Source: Carnobacterium_A sp047553015
Lineage (GTDB): Bacteria; Bacillota; Bacilli; Lactobacillales; Carnobacteriaceae
DNA: 64,000 nt
Direction of reading: 5' to 3'
Assembly: GCF_047553015.1 (NCBI RefSeq)
Contig: NZ_CP180212.1
Span: 1,054,001-1,118,000 of the forward strand
The position numbers and the translations under genes are program-made. Of this stretch, positions 1 through 7,922 are shown in pieces (position 1 is the stretch's first letter; each line of letters begins with the position of its first letter). The notes below the pieces were generated by a model that saw nothing but the letters and a program-made list of their open reading frames with translations, made no database searches and was not told where the DNA came from.

Positions 1-558
1 GCATTAGGAGCCCTTCGTTCTAAGTTAGCAAAAGATTTAGACTTAATTGATAAATCTGTATTTGCTTTTCTTTGGATTGTTGACTGGCCGTTATTAGAAT
101 ACGATGAAGAAGCTAAGCGTTTTAGCGCCGCTCATCATCCTTTCACTATGCCTAGACAAGAAGATATCCCTTTATTAGAAACAGCACCAGAAAAAGTCCA
201 TGCACAAGCTTATGATATTGTTTTGAATGGCTATGAACTGGGTGGTGGGTCATTAAGAATTCATTCTCGTGAAATTCAAGAAAAAATGTTTTCAGCATTA
301 GGTTTTACAAAAGAAGAAGCACAAGCACAATTTGGTTTCTTATTAGAGGCATTAGAATATGGTTTTCCACCTCATGGAGGAATCGCTCTAGGGTTAGATC
401 GATTCGCAATGTTATTAGCAGGAGAAGAAAATATTCGCGAAGTTATTGCTTTTCCTAAAAATGGTCGGGCAGTCGATCCATTAACGAAAGCGCCAAGTCT
501 AGTAAGTGAAGCTCAATTAGAAGATCTTTCGATTAAAACGTTAAAAATAGAAGAGTAA
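1..558 (+). CDS. aspS: Aspartyl-tRNA synthetase, C-terminal part
   Basis: This is the C-terminal 185 residues of a class II aspartyl-tRNA synthetase, which charges tRNA-Asp in the cytoplasm. The frame is open from the first base, so the 5' part lies outside the window. The motif FAFLWIVDWPLLE, the segment NGYELGGGSLRIH and the class II motif 3 GGIALGLDRFAMLLAG, with its ATP-binding arginine, are all visible. The usual C-terminal end follows (AFPKNGRAVDPLT). The internal ATG at 148 is not the start, because conserved AspS sequence continues upstream of it. Identity is close to certain. Confidence 0.97.
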   Translation, partial: ALGALRSKLAKDLDLIDKSVFAFLWIVDWPLLEYDEEAKRFSAAHHPFTMPRQEDIPLLETAPEKVHAQAYDIVLNGYELGGGSLRIHSREIQEKMFSALGFTKEEAQAQFGFLLEALEYGFPPHGGIALGLDRFAMLLAGEENIREVIAFPKNGRAVDPLTKAPSLVSEAQLEDLSIKTLKIEE

Positions 559-601
559 GCCATGAATAACGTACGCTTGTTCTAGCTCATTGTTAAATAG
601 G

Positions 602-645
602 TATTAAGAAACTTTTTATAAAAAGTTCTTAATGCTTATTTTTCT
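602..645 (+). terminator. Probable terminator after aspS
   Basis: An inverted repeat of about 14 bp with one bulged A (arms near 603-617 and 619-632) is followed by a T-rich stretch. It is AT-rich and modest in strength. Confidence 0.55.
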
Positions 646-656
646 TAAATCGCTAC

Positions 657-684
657 TTGAAATACATTACAATAGTTGTAAAAT
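657..684 (+). promoter_or_regulatory. Candidate sppA promoter
   Basis: TTGAAA (657-662) and TAAAAT (679-684) are separated by 16 bases, about 32 bases before the sppA start. The match to a vegetative sigma-A promoter is reasonable. Confidence 0.45.
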
Positions 685-715
685 TAAAGAAAGAGAATTA
701 AAAGGAGGAAAAAGA

Positions 716-1753
716 ATGACAACTAAAAGATGGACGGCTATTTCAATTGCAATTGGACTTTTTGTGCTTTCGTTTATCATCAGTGATTTAACATCAAAAG
801 CTAATCCAACAGGGGAGCCAACTAATACAGTAATGGAAACAGCTAATTTATTTTTAGGACAACAAGCATTAGATGAATCGATCGTTTTCGAAGGAAATCA
901 AGAAGAACGCATTGTATTGCTTGAAGTTAACGGAGCAATTGTAGCCAATCAAACGGCTAGTTTTTTAGACACATCTGGTTACAATCATACTTTTTTTATG
1001 GAGCAGTTAGAGGCTATAAAAGCAGATGATTCAATAAAAGGAATAGTATTATCTATTAATTCTCCAGGTGGCGGTACTTATGAAAGTGCTCAAATAAAAG
1101 ATAAAATAGATGACATTCAAAAAACTACACCTATTCCCCTTTATGTTTCAATGGGCAATGTGGCAGCTAGTGGTGGTTATTATATAGCGGCTTCTGCAGA
1201 TAAGATTTTTGCGTCAAACGAGACATTAACTGGATCCATTGGTGTAATTATGAGTAGTCTCAATGTAAGTGAGTTATATGAAAAAATTGGTATTGAGGAT
1301 ACAACTGTAAAGAGTGGCCCATTCAAAGATATTGGTTCTACAAGCAAGCAAATGACAAAAGAAGAAGAACAAATTTTACAAAGTCTAGTTGATGATTCTT
1401 ATAATCGTTTCGTAACAGTTGTAGCAGAAGGTAGAAACAAAAAAATCGATGAAGTGAAAATCCTTGCAGATGGAAGAATTTACGACGGCGCACAAGCAAA
1501 GAAAATTGGATTGGTTGATCAAATAGGTTACCAAGAAGATGCTTTAGATGCACTAAAAAAAGAAAATAACATAGAAGATGCAGAAGTTTTTCAGTACTCT
1601 TCTGATTCGTTGTCATTTAAATCACTTTTATCTTCTAAAGTGAGTGAGGTAGCTACTCAGAAATCGCTTTCAGAAGAAATGATTACGGAAATAACAAAAC
1701 AACTTAGTGATAGTCAAACTCCTAGAATGATCTACCTCTATGGAGGTAAATAA
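716..1753 (+). CDS. sppA: Signal peptide peptidase SppA
   Basis: This is a membrane-anchored serine protease of family S49 that degrades leftover signal peptides and takes part in envelope stress responses. It has 345 residues, the size of the short Gram-positive SppA. One N-terminal transmembrane helix (about residues 8-25) precedes the protease domain. The substrate-groove motif SINSPGGG lies near 113-120, the nucleophile region ASGGYY near 151-156 (Ser about 152), and the general-base lysine region VKSGPFKD near 198-205. The start at 716 is preferred over upstream in-frame codons because AAAGGAGG lies just before it. The RDD gene follows within 2 bases of the stop codon, so the two are probably co-transcribed. 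Confidence 0.93.
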   Translation: MTTKRWTAISIAIGLFVLSFIISDLTSKANPTGEPTNTVMETANLFLGQQALDESIVFEGNQEERIVLLEVNGAIVANQTASFLDTSGYNHTFFMEQLEAIKADDSIKGIVLSINSPGGGTYESAQIKDKIDDIQKTTPIPLYVSMGNVAASGGYYIAASADKIFASNETLTGSIGVIMSSLNVSELYEKIGIEDTTVKSGPFKDIGSTSKQMTKEEEQILQSLVDDSYNRFVTVVAEGRNKKIDEVKILADGRIYDGAQAKKIGLVDQIGYQEDALDALKKENNIEDAEVFQYSSDSLSFKSLLSSKVSEVATQKSLSEEMITEITKQLSDSQTPRMIYLYGGK

Positions 1754-1754
1754 G

Positions 1755-2513
1755 ATGGTTACTAAAAAGGAACTAACTGAAAAAGGCGAAACAAAAGAGT
1801 TAGATTTAAGTGAATTAAAACGTTTATTAATAGAAGAAGAAACCAATCTACAACATGAAAAGCATTTAATTCAACACGAAAAAGAAATTAACGAAAATAG
1901 TGATTATTTGGATAGTGGAGAAAAAGTAGTAGAGCAAGAAAAACACGAAAAAACTAAAACTCCTGAAGAATTGAGAGAGGAACGAAGACTTTATTGGAAA
2001 GAACAAAATAGGCAAAAACAAGTAGAGAAAACACCGTTTAATTATTACCCTCCTTTTTTTTATGGTGGCTTTTGGCTTCGTTTTTTTGCCTATCTGATTG
2101 ATTTAATAATTGTTAGTAGTTTAAATCGTTTAATTATTTATCCATTCTTTGGGTTAACTCAAACATCAATGAGTACGGATTATGTATCATTGTATTCACT
2201 TAGTAAATTAACTGTATTTTTACTGTATTTTATTTTGATGACGAAATTAACTAATGGACAAACCATTGGAAAAATGATTTTTGGTTTAAGAGTTGTTTGT
2301 TTTAAGGAAGAAAGATTAAGCTGGATGACCGTTATTATTCGTGAAGGCTTTGGCCGTTACATTTTAAAAACAATCAGTTTTTTGTATTTATCCGTTCTCT
2401 TTACAAAAAGAAAGCAACACATTGTTGATTTATTTACTGATACATCAGTTGTATTAGAAAATACGCTACATGTAAAAGACTGGTATAAATCTGAAAACTT
2501 TATTCATATATAG
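1755..2513 (+). CDS. RDD family membrane protein
   Basis: This is a 252-residue protein with a highly charged, Lys/Glu-rich N-terminal half (about residues 1-95, probably coiled coil). An RDD membrane domain with several hydrophobic helices covers about 100-240. The domain's characteristic arginine and aspartate sit in RFFAYLID, and a GQTIGKMIFGLRVV segment follows. The start at 1755 has GGAGG at 1742-1746, inside the end of sppA. RDD proteins are poorly characterised and some are linked to ion transport. Co-expression with sppA suggests an envelope role, but the function is unknown. Confidence 0.8.
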   Translation: MVTKKELTEKGETKELDLSELKRLLIEEETNLQHEKHLIQHEKEINENSDYLDSGEKVVEQEKHEKTKTPEELREERRLYWKEQNRQKQVEKTPFNYYPPFFYGGFWLRFFAYLIDLIIVSSLNRLIIYPFFGLTQTSMSTDYVSLYSLSKLTVFLLYFILMTKLTNGQTIGKMIFGLRVVCFKEERLSWMTVIIREGFGRYILKTISFLYLSVLFTKRKQHIVDLFTDTSVVLENTLHVKDWYKSENFIHI

Positions 2514-2533
2514 ATGAAAATGACCTGTTTGAT

Positions 2534-2562
2534 TTGTTCTTTTAGCTGAACTACCTTACAAT
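2534..2562 (+). promoter_or_regulatory. Candidate nfo promoter
   Basis: TTGTTC (2534-2539) and TACAAT (2557-2562) are separated by 17 bases, ahead of nfo. Confidence 0.4.
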
Positions 2563-2600
2563 GAATAAGAGTTTAAAGAGAAGATTGGGGAGTAAAGAAT

Positions 2601-3503
2601 ATGGATTTATTAGGATCGCATGTTTCAATGAGTGGCAAGAAAATGTTGTTAGGTTCGGCAGAAGATGCTGCGAGCTACCGTTCAACTACCTTTATGATTT
2701 ATACTGGTGCACCTCAAAATACGAGAAGAAAAGCAATTGAAGAGATGAATATTGAAGTAGGCACTGCTTATATGCAAGAACACGGATTATCAAACATAGT
2801 TGTTCATGCTCCTTATATTATTAATTTAGGAAATACGTTGAAACCTGAAAACTTTGCCTTTGGTATCGAATTTTTAAAAGCAGAAATAATACGTGCAGAA
2901 GCTCTGGGTGCGAGACAAATTACAATGCACCCAGGCGCTCATGTTGGCGAAGGAGCCCCAGCAGCCATCAAGCAAATTATTAAAGGACTAAATGAAGTCC
3001 TTCATAAAGACCAATTGGCACAAATTGCTTTAGAAACAATGGCTGGAAAAGGAACAGAAATAGGCCGTTCTTTTGAAGAATTAGCTGAGATTATTTCTGG
3101 AGTTACACTGAATGACAAGCTTTCTGTCACGATGGATACGTGTCATATAAATGATGCAGGATACGATGTTAAAACTAATTTTGATGGTGTCTTACAAGAG
3201 TTTGATAGTGTTATAGGCTTAGATAAATTAAAGGTCATTCATGTAAATGACTCAAAAAATCCACAAGGTAGTCATAAAGATCGTCATGCAAATATTGGTT
3301 TTGGAACAATAGGTTTTGAGGCTTTAAATGCTGTAGTTCATCATCCCAAGTTAAAATTATTACCCAAAATATTGGAAACTCCTTTTGTTGGAGAAGATAA
3401 AAAAAATAAAATAGCACCTTATGGGCACGAGATAAAGATGTTAAGGTCGCAAGAGTTTAACCCTAATTTATTAGAAGATATTTTAAATCAAAAAGACTAT
3501 TAA
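2601..3503 (+). CDS. nfo: Endonuclease IV (AP endonuclease)
   Basis: This zinc-dependent apurinic/apyrimidinic endonuclease acts in base excision repair, cutting 5' of abasic sites. The 300 residues match the usual length. The AP_endonuc_2 TIM barrel is recognisable from LGSHVSMSGKK at the start, the metal-ligand regions VVHAPYI, ITMHPGAHVG and LETMAGKG, then VTMDTCHINDAGYD, VIHVNDSKNPQGSHKDRHANIG and the terminal ILETPF. The gene has its own ribosome binding site (GGGGAG) and appears monocistronic. Confidence 0.95.
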   Translation: MDLLGSHVSMSGKKMLLGSAEDAASYRSTTFMIYTGAPQNTRRKAIEEMNIEVGTAYMQEHGLSNIVVHAPYIINLGNTLKPENFAFGIEFLKAEIIRAEALGARQITMHPGAHVGEGAPAAIKQIIKGLNEVLHKDQLAQIALETMAGKGTEIGRSFEELAEIISGVTLNDKLSVTMDTCHINDAGYDVKTNFDGVLQEFDSVIGLDKLKVIHVNDSKNPQGSHKDRHANIGFGTIGFEALNAVVHHPKLKLLPKILETPFVGEDKKNKIAPYGHEIKMLRSQEFNPNLLEDILNQKDY

Positions 3504-3749
3504 ACGATTAAACAAAAGTTAATGATTTTTTATAGCAAAAAGTTTAGTATTCAGATATTTTGTGTCTTTTTATTTTTTATACCTAATTTTATTGTGTAAT
3601 TAGACCAAGTAAGAAAGCACTAAAATTAATTTTTAACCTATTTTCCGACTAAAGTCTCATCTACTTTTTATTTTTTTAACGTATAATGATAGAGTACTCA
3701 TAGTAATTCGGATTCAAAAATGAATAATAATAGAAAGAGGGAATTTTTT

Positions 3750-4316
3750 ATGAAAAAAGGAATGAAAATAGCTATTGGTGTTATTTTAGCGTTGGTGATA
3801 TTGGTTGTACCATTTATTGGTTCTTATAACGGTTTAGTACAAGAAGAAAGTAATGTTGATGTTGCATGGTCTCAAGTAGAGTCACAATTACAAAGAAGAA
3901 ATGATTTGATTCCTAATCTTGTTAACTCAGTAAAAGGTGTTATGACACAAGAACAAACTGTTTTTGGAGATATCGCTGATGCACGAGCTAAGTTAGCAGG
4001 CGCTGGCTCAGTAGAAGAAACAATTGATGCAAATAATGACGTGTCTTCAGCTTTATCTCGTTTATTAGTTGTTGTTGAAAATTATCCCGATTTAAAATCA
4101 AATCAAAACGTTACAGCATTAATGGACGAATTAGCAGGGACAGAAAATCGAGTAGCAGTTGAAAGAAAACGATACAATGAAGCTGTTCAAGGATACAATA
4201 ACAAGGTTAAACGTTTCCCTGGATCAATTATTGCAAGTATTACTGGTTTCGAATCTAAGCCCTATTTTGAAGCTGTAGATGGTGCTGAAGTGGCTCCGGA
4301 AGTGAATTTCGACTAA
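3750..4316 (+). CDS. lemA: LemA family membrane protein
   Basis: This 188-residue LemA protein has one N-terminal transmembrane helix (about residues 6-24) followed by the helical LemA domain. The family signature is visible in NVDVAWSQVESQLQRRNDLIPNL, and the C-terminal RFPGSIIASI..F segment is also typical. The start at 3750 follows AGAGGG and fits the family length; the upstream in-frame ATG at 3720 has no such signal. A TPM-domain gene follows 49 bases downstream, a pairing seen in many bacteria. The biochemical role of LemA is not settled. A weak -10-like TATAAT lies at 3682-3687. Confidence 0.9.
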   Translation: MKKGMKIAIGVILALVILVVPFIGSYNGLVQEESNVDVAWSQVESQLQRRNDLIPNLVNSVKGVMTQEQTVFGDIADARAKLAGAGSVEETIDANNDVSSALSRLLVVVENYPDLKSNQNVTALMDELAGTENRVAVERKRYNEAVQGYNNKVKRFPGSIIASITGFESKPYFEAVDGAEVAPEVNFD

Positions 4317-4365
4317 ATCGTTTTATATTATTCAATCGTATCGTTTATTTAAAGGAGGAAAACAT

Positions 4366-5184
4366 GTGGAAATAGACAAGAAGAGTACTAAATTTCTATA
4401 CTTTCTAGTCGCATTCAGTTTAACTTTCCTTTACTTTAGTCCGCTAAACGTAAGGGCTGCTACTGAATATCCCGAACCATCAACAAATTTTTATGTTTTT
4501 GATGAAGCAAATTTATTATCACCAGAAACAGAGAAATTTATCATTGATACAAATAAACAGTACGAAGATACAACTGAACAACCTCAAATTGTTGTCGCAA
4601 CTATCGATAGCCTAGATGGCGATATAATAGAAAATTATAGTGAAGAGTTGTTTAAAAAGTGGGGTATTGGTGGCGAAAGGCTAGATAATGGCGTACTAAT
4701 TCTAATGGCCGCAAAAGAACGTGAAATCCGTTTTGAAGTTGGATATGGTTTAGAAGGTCCTTTGACAGACAGTGGGACAGGTGCTATCTTAGACCGGAAT
4801 ATAGAAGACCTAAAAAACAATAATTTTGATACAGCTTTGAAAAATATTTTCACCGAAACAGCTGTTAAAGTCAATACAGAGTATAATTTTGATAATGAAG
4901 AAATCTTTTCTGGGTATCAAGTTGATGAAACAGCTTACGGTGATGAAAATGGTGGGGGTATGTCTACTGTTTTCATTATTCTAATTATTTTTTTCCTTGT
5001 AAGTAATTTCTTTTCAGGTGGTAGTGGTGGTTCTGGTGGACGTCGTTCAAGAAGTATCTTACCCTTTTTAATTGGAATGTCTGCAGGTGGTGGCGGTCGA
5101 GGCGGCGGTGGTGGTTTTGGCGGCGGCGGCGGTTTCGGCGGTGGAGGAAGCTCTGGCGGCGGTGGATCTAGTCGTGGGTTTTAA
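4366..5184 (+). CDS. TPM-domain (YgcG-type) secreted membrane protein
   Basis: This 272-residue protein has an N-terminal signal peptide (hydrophobic stretch about residues 10-30, probable cleavage after VRA). A TPM (YgcG/TPM_phosphatase) domain follows over about 40-165, including IVVATIDSLDG, DNGVLILMAAKEREIRFEVGYGLEG and ILDR. A transmembrane helix lies near 201-216, and the tail is very rich in glycine and serine, as is common in YgcG proteins. The start is unusual: a GTG at 4366 overlaps an ATG at 4364 that opens only a three-codon ORF (stop at 4373). GGAGG at 4354-4358 is well spaced for the GTG. The protein probably works with LemA; its enzymatic activity is uncertain. Confidence 0.85.
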   Translation: MEIDKKSTKFLYFLVAFSLTFLYFSPLNVRAATEYPEPSTNFYVFDEANLLSPETEKFIIDTNKQYEDTTEQPQIVVATIDSLDGDIIENYSEELFKKWGIGGERLDNGVLILMAAKEREIRFEVGYGLEGPLTDSGTGAILDRNIEDLKNNNFDTALKNIFTETAVKVNTEYNFDNEEIFSGYQVDETAYGDENGGGMSTVFIILIIFFLVSNFFSGGSGGSGGRRSRSILPFLIGMSAGGGGRGGGGGFGGGGGFGGGGSSGGGGSSRGF

Positions 5185-5194
5185 TTAAAAAAAT

Positions 5195-5323
5195 AAAAGA
5201 GGCTGAAACAAAAATATAAAGCTCTTCACTAAGATAAGAATGATAAAAAGGCTTAAAATCAATCTTTATAAAATTGATTTTAAGCCTTTTTTAGTTTTAT
5301 CTAGTTATGTTTCAACTTCTTTT
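5195..5323. terminator. Nested bidirectional hairpin and terminator
   Basis: A perfect 18-bp inner stem (5246-5263 with 5273-5290) ends in a T-run on the plus strand and reads equally well on the minus strand. It therefore separates the convergent TPM gene and ppsR. An outer pair of arms (5195-5210 with 5308-5323) matches over 16 positions, with two differences that become G-U pairs in RNA. Confidence 0.85.
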
Positions 5324-5339
5324 AATTTAAGTAAGTGGA

Positions 5340-6170
5340 TTAAAACGTTCTTTTTTTAGAATCTAACTGCAAGGTATTAACGATAATAGCAGCAGTCTCT
5401 TCAATTGATTTTGTTGCGACATTAATAACTAAACAATCCAGTTTATCGTATAACTTCTTTGCGAAAACCAATTCTTCATCAATGCGATCGATTTTTGAAT
5501 AACCTGTTTCAGGATTTAATCCATATGCAATCATCCGTTCTCTTCTGATACTATTTAATACATGTCTATCGTTGGTTAACCCGACAATTTTTTTAGGGTT
5601 AACTTTCCATAAAGTCTCTGGAATATGAGCTTCAGGAACTAAAGGTAGATTAGCGACTTTGTAGTTTTGATTTGCCAAAAACATACTTAAAGGTGTTTTA
5701 GACGTACGTGAAATACCTAACAAAACAATATCAGCTTCCAAAAAGCCTTTCGGATCTCGACCATCATCGTATTTAACGGCAAACTCAATTGCGCTAATAC
5801 GGTCAAAATAATTGTCATTTAATTGGTGTAGTATCCCTGGTTCTTCTAGAGGTTTAGTATTTGTTCGTTGCTCAATTTCTTTAACAACTGGATTGATGAC
5901 ATCAAAACAGAATAAATCATGGTCTTTACAGTAGGAAACAATTAAATTAGTTAATGTAGGAGATATTAATGTATGGATAACTAAAGCGTTGTCTTTATGT
6001 GCCTTTTCAAGAATCGAATAAAGTGTATCTTCTCCTCTAATGAAAGGATAGGCTGATACATTCGCATCTACGCCTGGGAATTGTGACATAGCTGCTTGTC
6101 CTAAGTTATTAGCTGTTCCACCAACAGAATCTGAAATAATATATAGGTTAATCTTTTTTTGTTTTTCCAA
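5340..6170 (-). CDS. ppsR: Pyruvate, phosphate dikinase regulatory protein (DUF299)
   Basis: This is a bifunctional kinase and phosphorylase that inactivates pyruvate phosphate dikinase (or PEP synthase) by ADP-dependent phosphorylation and reactivates it by Pi-dependent removal. The 276 residues match the family. Recognisable segments are the N-terminal IISDSVGGTANNL, the central P-loop-like GISRTSKTPLSMFLA at about 152-166, and the later KIVGLTNDRHVLNSIRRERM. No pyruvate phosphate dikinase gene lies in the window. In bacilli this gene sits between glyS and dnaG; here it is displaced and alone on the minus strand. Confidence 0.92.
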   Translation of the reverse strand: MEKQKKINLYIISDSVGGTANNLGQAAMSQFPGVDANVSAYPFIRGEDTLYSILEKAHKDNALVIHTLISPTLTNLIVSYCKDHDLFCFDVINPVVKEIEQRTNTKPLEEPGILHQLNDNYFDRISAIEFAVKYDDGRDPKGFLEADIVLLGISRTSKTPLSMFLANQNYKVANLPLVPEAHIPETLWKVNPKKIVGLTNDRHVLNSIRRERMIAYGLNPETGYSKIDRIDEELVFAKKLYDKLDCLVINVATKSIEETAAIIVNTLQLDSKKRTF

Positions 6171-6323
6171 TGAGATAGTCCTCTTTTCTAAAAAAAATAC
6201 GAATCAATATATTTTGAATTCTTCTTTTCAATTATAACTGATTTTTTATAATAAAAGAAGGATAGTCCTCACAAACAAGTTTTTTAATAAGTAAAGGATA
6301 GTCAGTTCCAATAAACAGGCTTC

Positions 6324-6353
6324 TTGCCTTCTAGAATAGAGATACGTTATAAT
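6324..6353 (+). promoter_or_regulatory. Candidate zur promoter
   Basis: TTGCCT (6324-6329) and a perfect TATAAT (6348-6353) are 18 bases apart. The -10 box overlaps the ATG at 6352, which rules that codon out as a start. Confidence 0.6.
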
Positions 6354-6390
6354 GAGAAACAGGAACCATTCAAGGGAGATGCTTAAAAAC

Positions 6391-6819
6391 ATGAGTGCAG
6401 TTGAAAAAGCCATTACTATTTTGAAAGAAAATGGGTACAAATATACAGACAAACGTGAACAAATGGTATCAATTTTTGTTAATGAAGACCGCTATTTGAC
6501 TGCAAAAGAAGTTCATCTGTTACTAAAAAAATCTTATCCAACGATAAGTTACGATACGATATACCGTAACTTATATACTTTTGTTAAAGTAGATATTCTA
6601 GAAGAAACTGAATTAAATGGAGAAAAAATGTTCCGTTTTGGGTGTATGCATCAAGGACATCACCACCATTTTATTTGTACAAGTTGTGGAATGACTAAAA
6701 ATATCCAAATGTGTCCAATGAATTTTTTCAAAGAGCAACTAAGTGGCTGTGAAATTGAGTCACATCGATTCGAAATTTTTGGGAAATGCAAAGAATGTTC
6801 AGATAAAAACAACTCTTAA
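6391..6819 (+). CDS. zur: Fur-family regulator, probably Zur
   Basis: This 142-residue Fur-family repressor has an N-terminal winged helix (about residues 1-80, with the recognition helix in SYDTIYRNLYTF) and a C-terminal metal-binding dimerisation domain. CTSC at 96-99 and CKEC at 133-136 form the structural zinc site, and the histidine cluster HHHH at 90-93 supplies regulatory ligands. Segments such as GYKYTDKRE, RYLTAKEV and HHHHFIC..CG closely resemble Bacillus subtilis Zur, so zinc sensing is more likely than iron or peroxide sensing. The start at 6391 follows AAGGGAG. No zinc transporter gene is adjacent. Confidence 0.82.
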   Translation: MSAVEKAITILKENGYKYTDKREQMVSIFVNEDRYLTAKEVHLLLKKSYPTISYDTIYRNLYTFVKVDILEETELNGEKMFRFGCMHQGHHHHFICTSCGMTKNIQMCPMNFFKEQLSGCEIESHRFEIFGKCKECSDKNNS

Positions 6820-6903
6820 GTAACTTTAATAGAAAAATAGTGTCAAGATAAGGCTATTTTAATGCTTTTTTTACACTATTTTCAATAAAAAGCAAATACT
6901 TTG

Positions 6904-6932
6904 TTGACGTAAAAAAATACATTCGATATAAT
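6904..6932 (+). promoter_or_regulatory. Strong rpsU promoter
   Basis: TTGACG (6904-6909), a 17-base spacer and TATAAT (6927-6932) form a near-consensus sigma-A promoter with an 89-base leader before rpsU. Confidence 0.8.
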
Positions 6933-7021
6933 AAGGAAGGACTGTTCTTAGTTTCTACAAAAATAATGTTGTCTAACTAACGAATGGTTACTTTTACAAG
7001 CACGGAGGGAGGGAATTTACA

Positions 7022-7195
7022 ATGTCAAAAACAGTTATTAAGAAAAATGAATCTCTTGATGATGCTCTTCGTCGCTTCAAACGCTCCGTTTCCAAAACTG
7101 GTACTTTACAAGAAGCCCGTAAACGCGAATTCTACGAAAAACCAAGTGTGAAACGTAAGAAGAAATCTGAGGCGGCTAGAAAACGTAAGTTCTAA
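7022..7195 (+). CDS. rpsU: 30S ribosomal protein S21
   Basis: This is a small basic ribosomal protein of 57 residues. It has the S21 signature SLDDALRRFKRSV near 11-23, then LQEARKREFYEKPS and a Lys/Arg-rich tail. S21 binds the 30S platform near the anti-Shine-Dalgarno region and helps initiation. A strong GGAGGGAGGG ribosome binding site precedes the ATG. The gene is followed by yqeY, the usual Firmicutes pairing. Confidence 0.97.
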   Translation: MSKTVIKKNESLDDALRRFKRSVSKTGTLQEARKREFYEKPSVKRKKKSEAARKRKF

Positions 7196-7230
7196 TCAGA
7201 TAACGCATAGGAATTGAGGGTGAGAAAGTT

Positions 7231-7674
7231 TTGTCACTTCTAACAATCATAAACGATGATATTAAAACTGCTATGAAAGCTAAAGATAAAAATACTTTGG
7301 CTGTTTTGCGCATGCTAAAAGCTGCATTTCAAAACGAAAAAATTAAAACAGGTAATGAATTGAGTGAGGATGAGGAATTAACACTTCTTTCTCGCGAGAT
7401 GAAGCAAAGACGTGAATCTCTAGTAGAGTTTAAAAAAGCTAATAGAGAAGACTTGGTTGAGCAAACAAATCAAGCAATCAAACTCGTCGGAAAATATTTA
7501 CCTCAACAACTTTCTGAAGAAGAATTACAAGTGATTATATCAAAAGCTGTTTCTGAAGTTAATGCTACCTCAATGAAAGATTTTGGTAAAGTTATGGGTG
7601 TTGTTATGCCAGTAACTAAAGGCAAAGCAGAAGGAAACGTGATTAATCGCCTAGTTAAAGATCAACTGAATTAG
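7231..7674 (+). CDS. yqeY: GatB/YqeY domain protein
   Basis: This 147-residue protein consists of one GatB/YqeY domain, the tRNA-binding helical domain also found at the C-terminus of GatB. It begins with a TTG codon preceded by GAGGGTGAG. The features MKAKDKNTLAVLRMLKAA, KYLPQQLSEEEL and DFGKVMGVVMP..KGKAEGN are typical. It lies 35 bases after rpsU and very likely shares its transcript. Its precise role is not known; amidation-linked tRNA binding is an inference from the domain. Confidence 0.93.
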   Translation: MSLLTIINDDIKTAMKAKDKNTLAVLRMLKAAFQNEKIKTGNELSEDEELTLLSREMKQRRESLVEFKKANREDLVEQTNQAIKLVGKYLPQQLSEEELQVIISKAVSEVNATSMKDFGKVMGVVMPVTKGKAEGNVINRLVKDQLN

Positions 7675-7682
7675 AGTATGAT

Positions 7683-7719
7683 AAAAGAGCAAAGGTCTAT
7701 TCCTTTGTTCTTTTATTTT
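7683..7719 (+). terminator. Terminator after yqeY
   Basis: A stem of about 12 bp (7683-7695 with 7702-7714, one G-U pair) is followed by a T-rich tail. Confidence 0.8.
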
Positions 7720-7807
7720 GTTCTTTTATCACTAAATTCAGATAAATAAAATACAATAGTCAGAATACTACATAATTTTCTTCCAGATAAAGAATCAAAA
7801 CTATAAA

Positions 7808-7836
7808 TTAGTATCATACTTGTGGTAAAATACTAA
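7808..7836 (+). promoter_or_regulatory. Inverted repeat upstream of phoH
   Basis: A perfect 7-bp inverted repeat TTAGTAT / ATACTAA (7808-7814 and 7830-7836) surrounds a -10-like TAAAAT in the phoH leader. It could be part of a promoter-operator, but the repeat is short and AT-rich. Confidence 0.3.
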
Positions 7837-7922
7837 TGTGTTCAATAATACTGATGAAAATCCTAGCCTATTTAATAGCGGAATAAAAAGAATCAAACAG
7901 AATAAAAAGGGGTGTCGAATGT

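Noticed and set aside
632..715. Upstream extension of sppA to an ATG at 632
   Set aside because: The extension lies over the aspS terminator and the promoter, and a strong AAAGGAGG sits directly before the ATG at 716.
6352..6390. zur starting at the ATG at 6352
   Set aside because: That codon overlaps a perfect TATAAT promoter box, and the protein from 6391 matches the family length.
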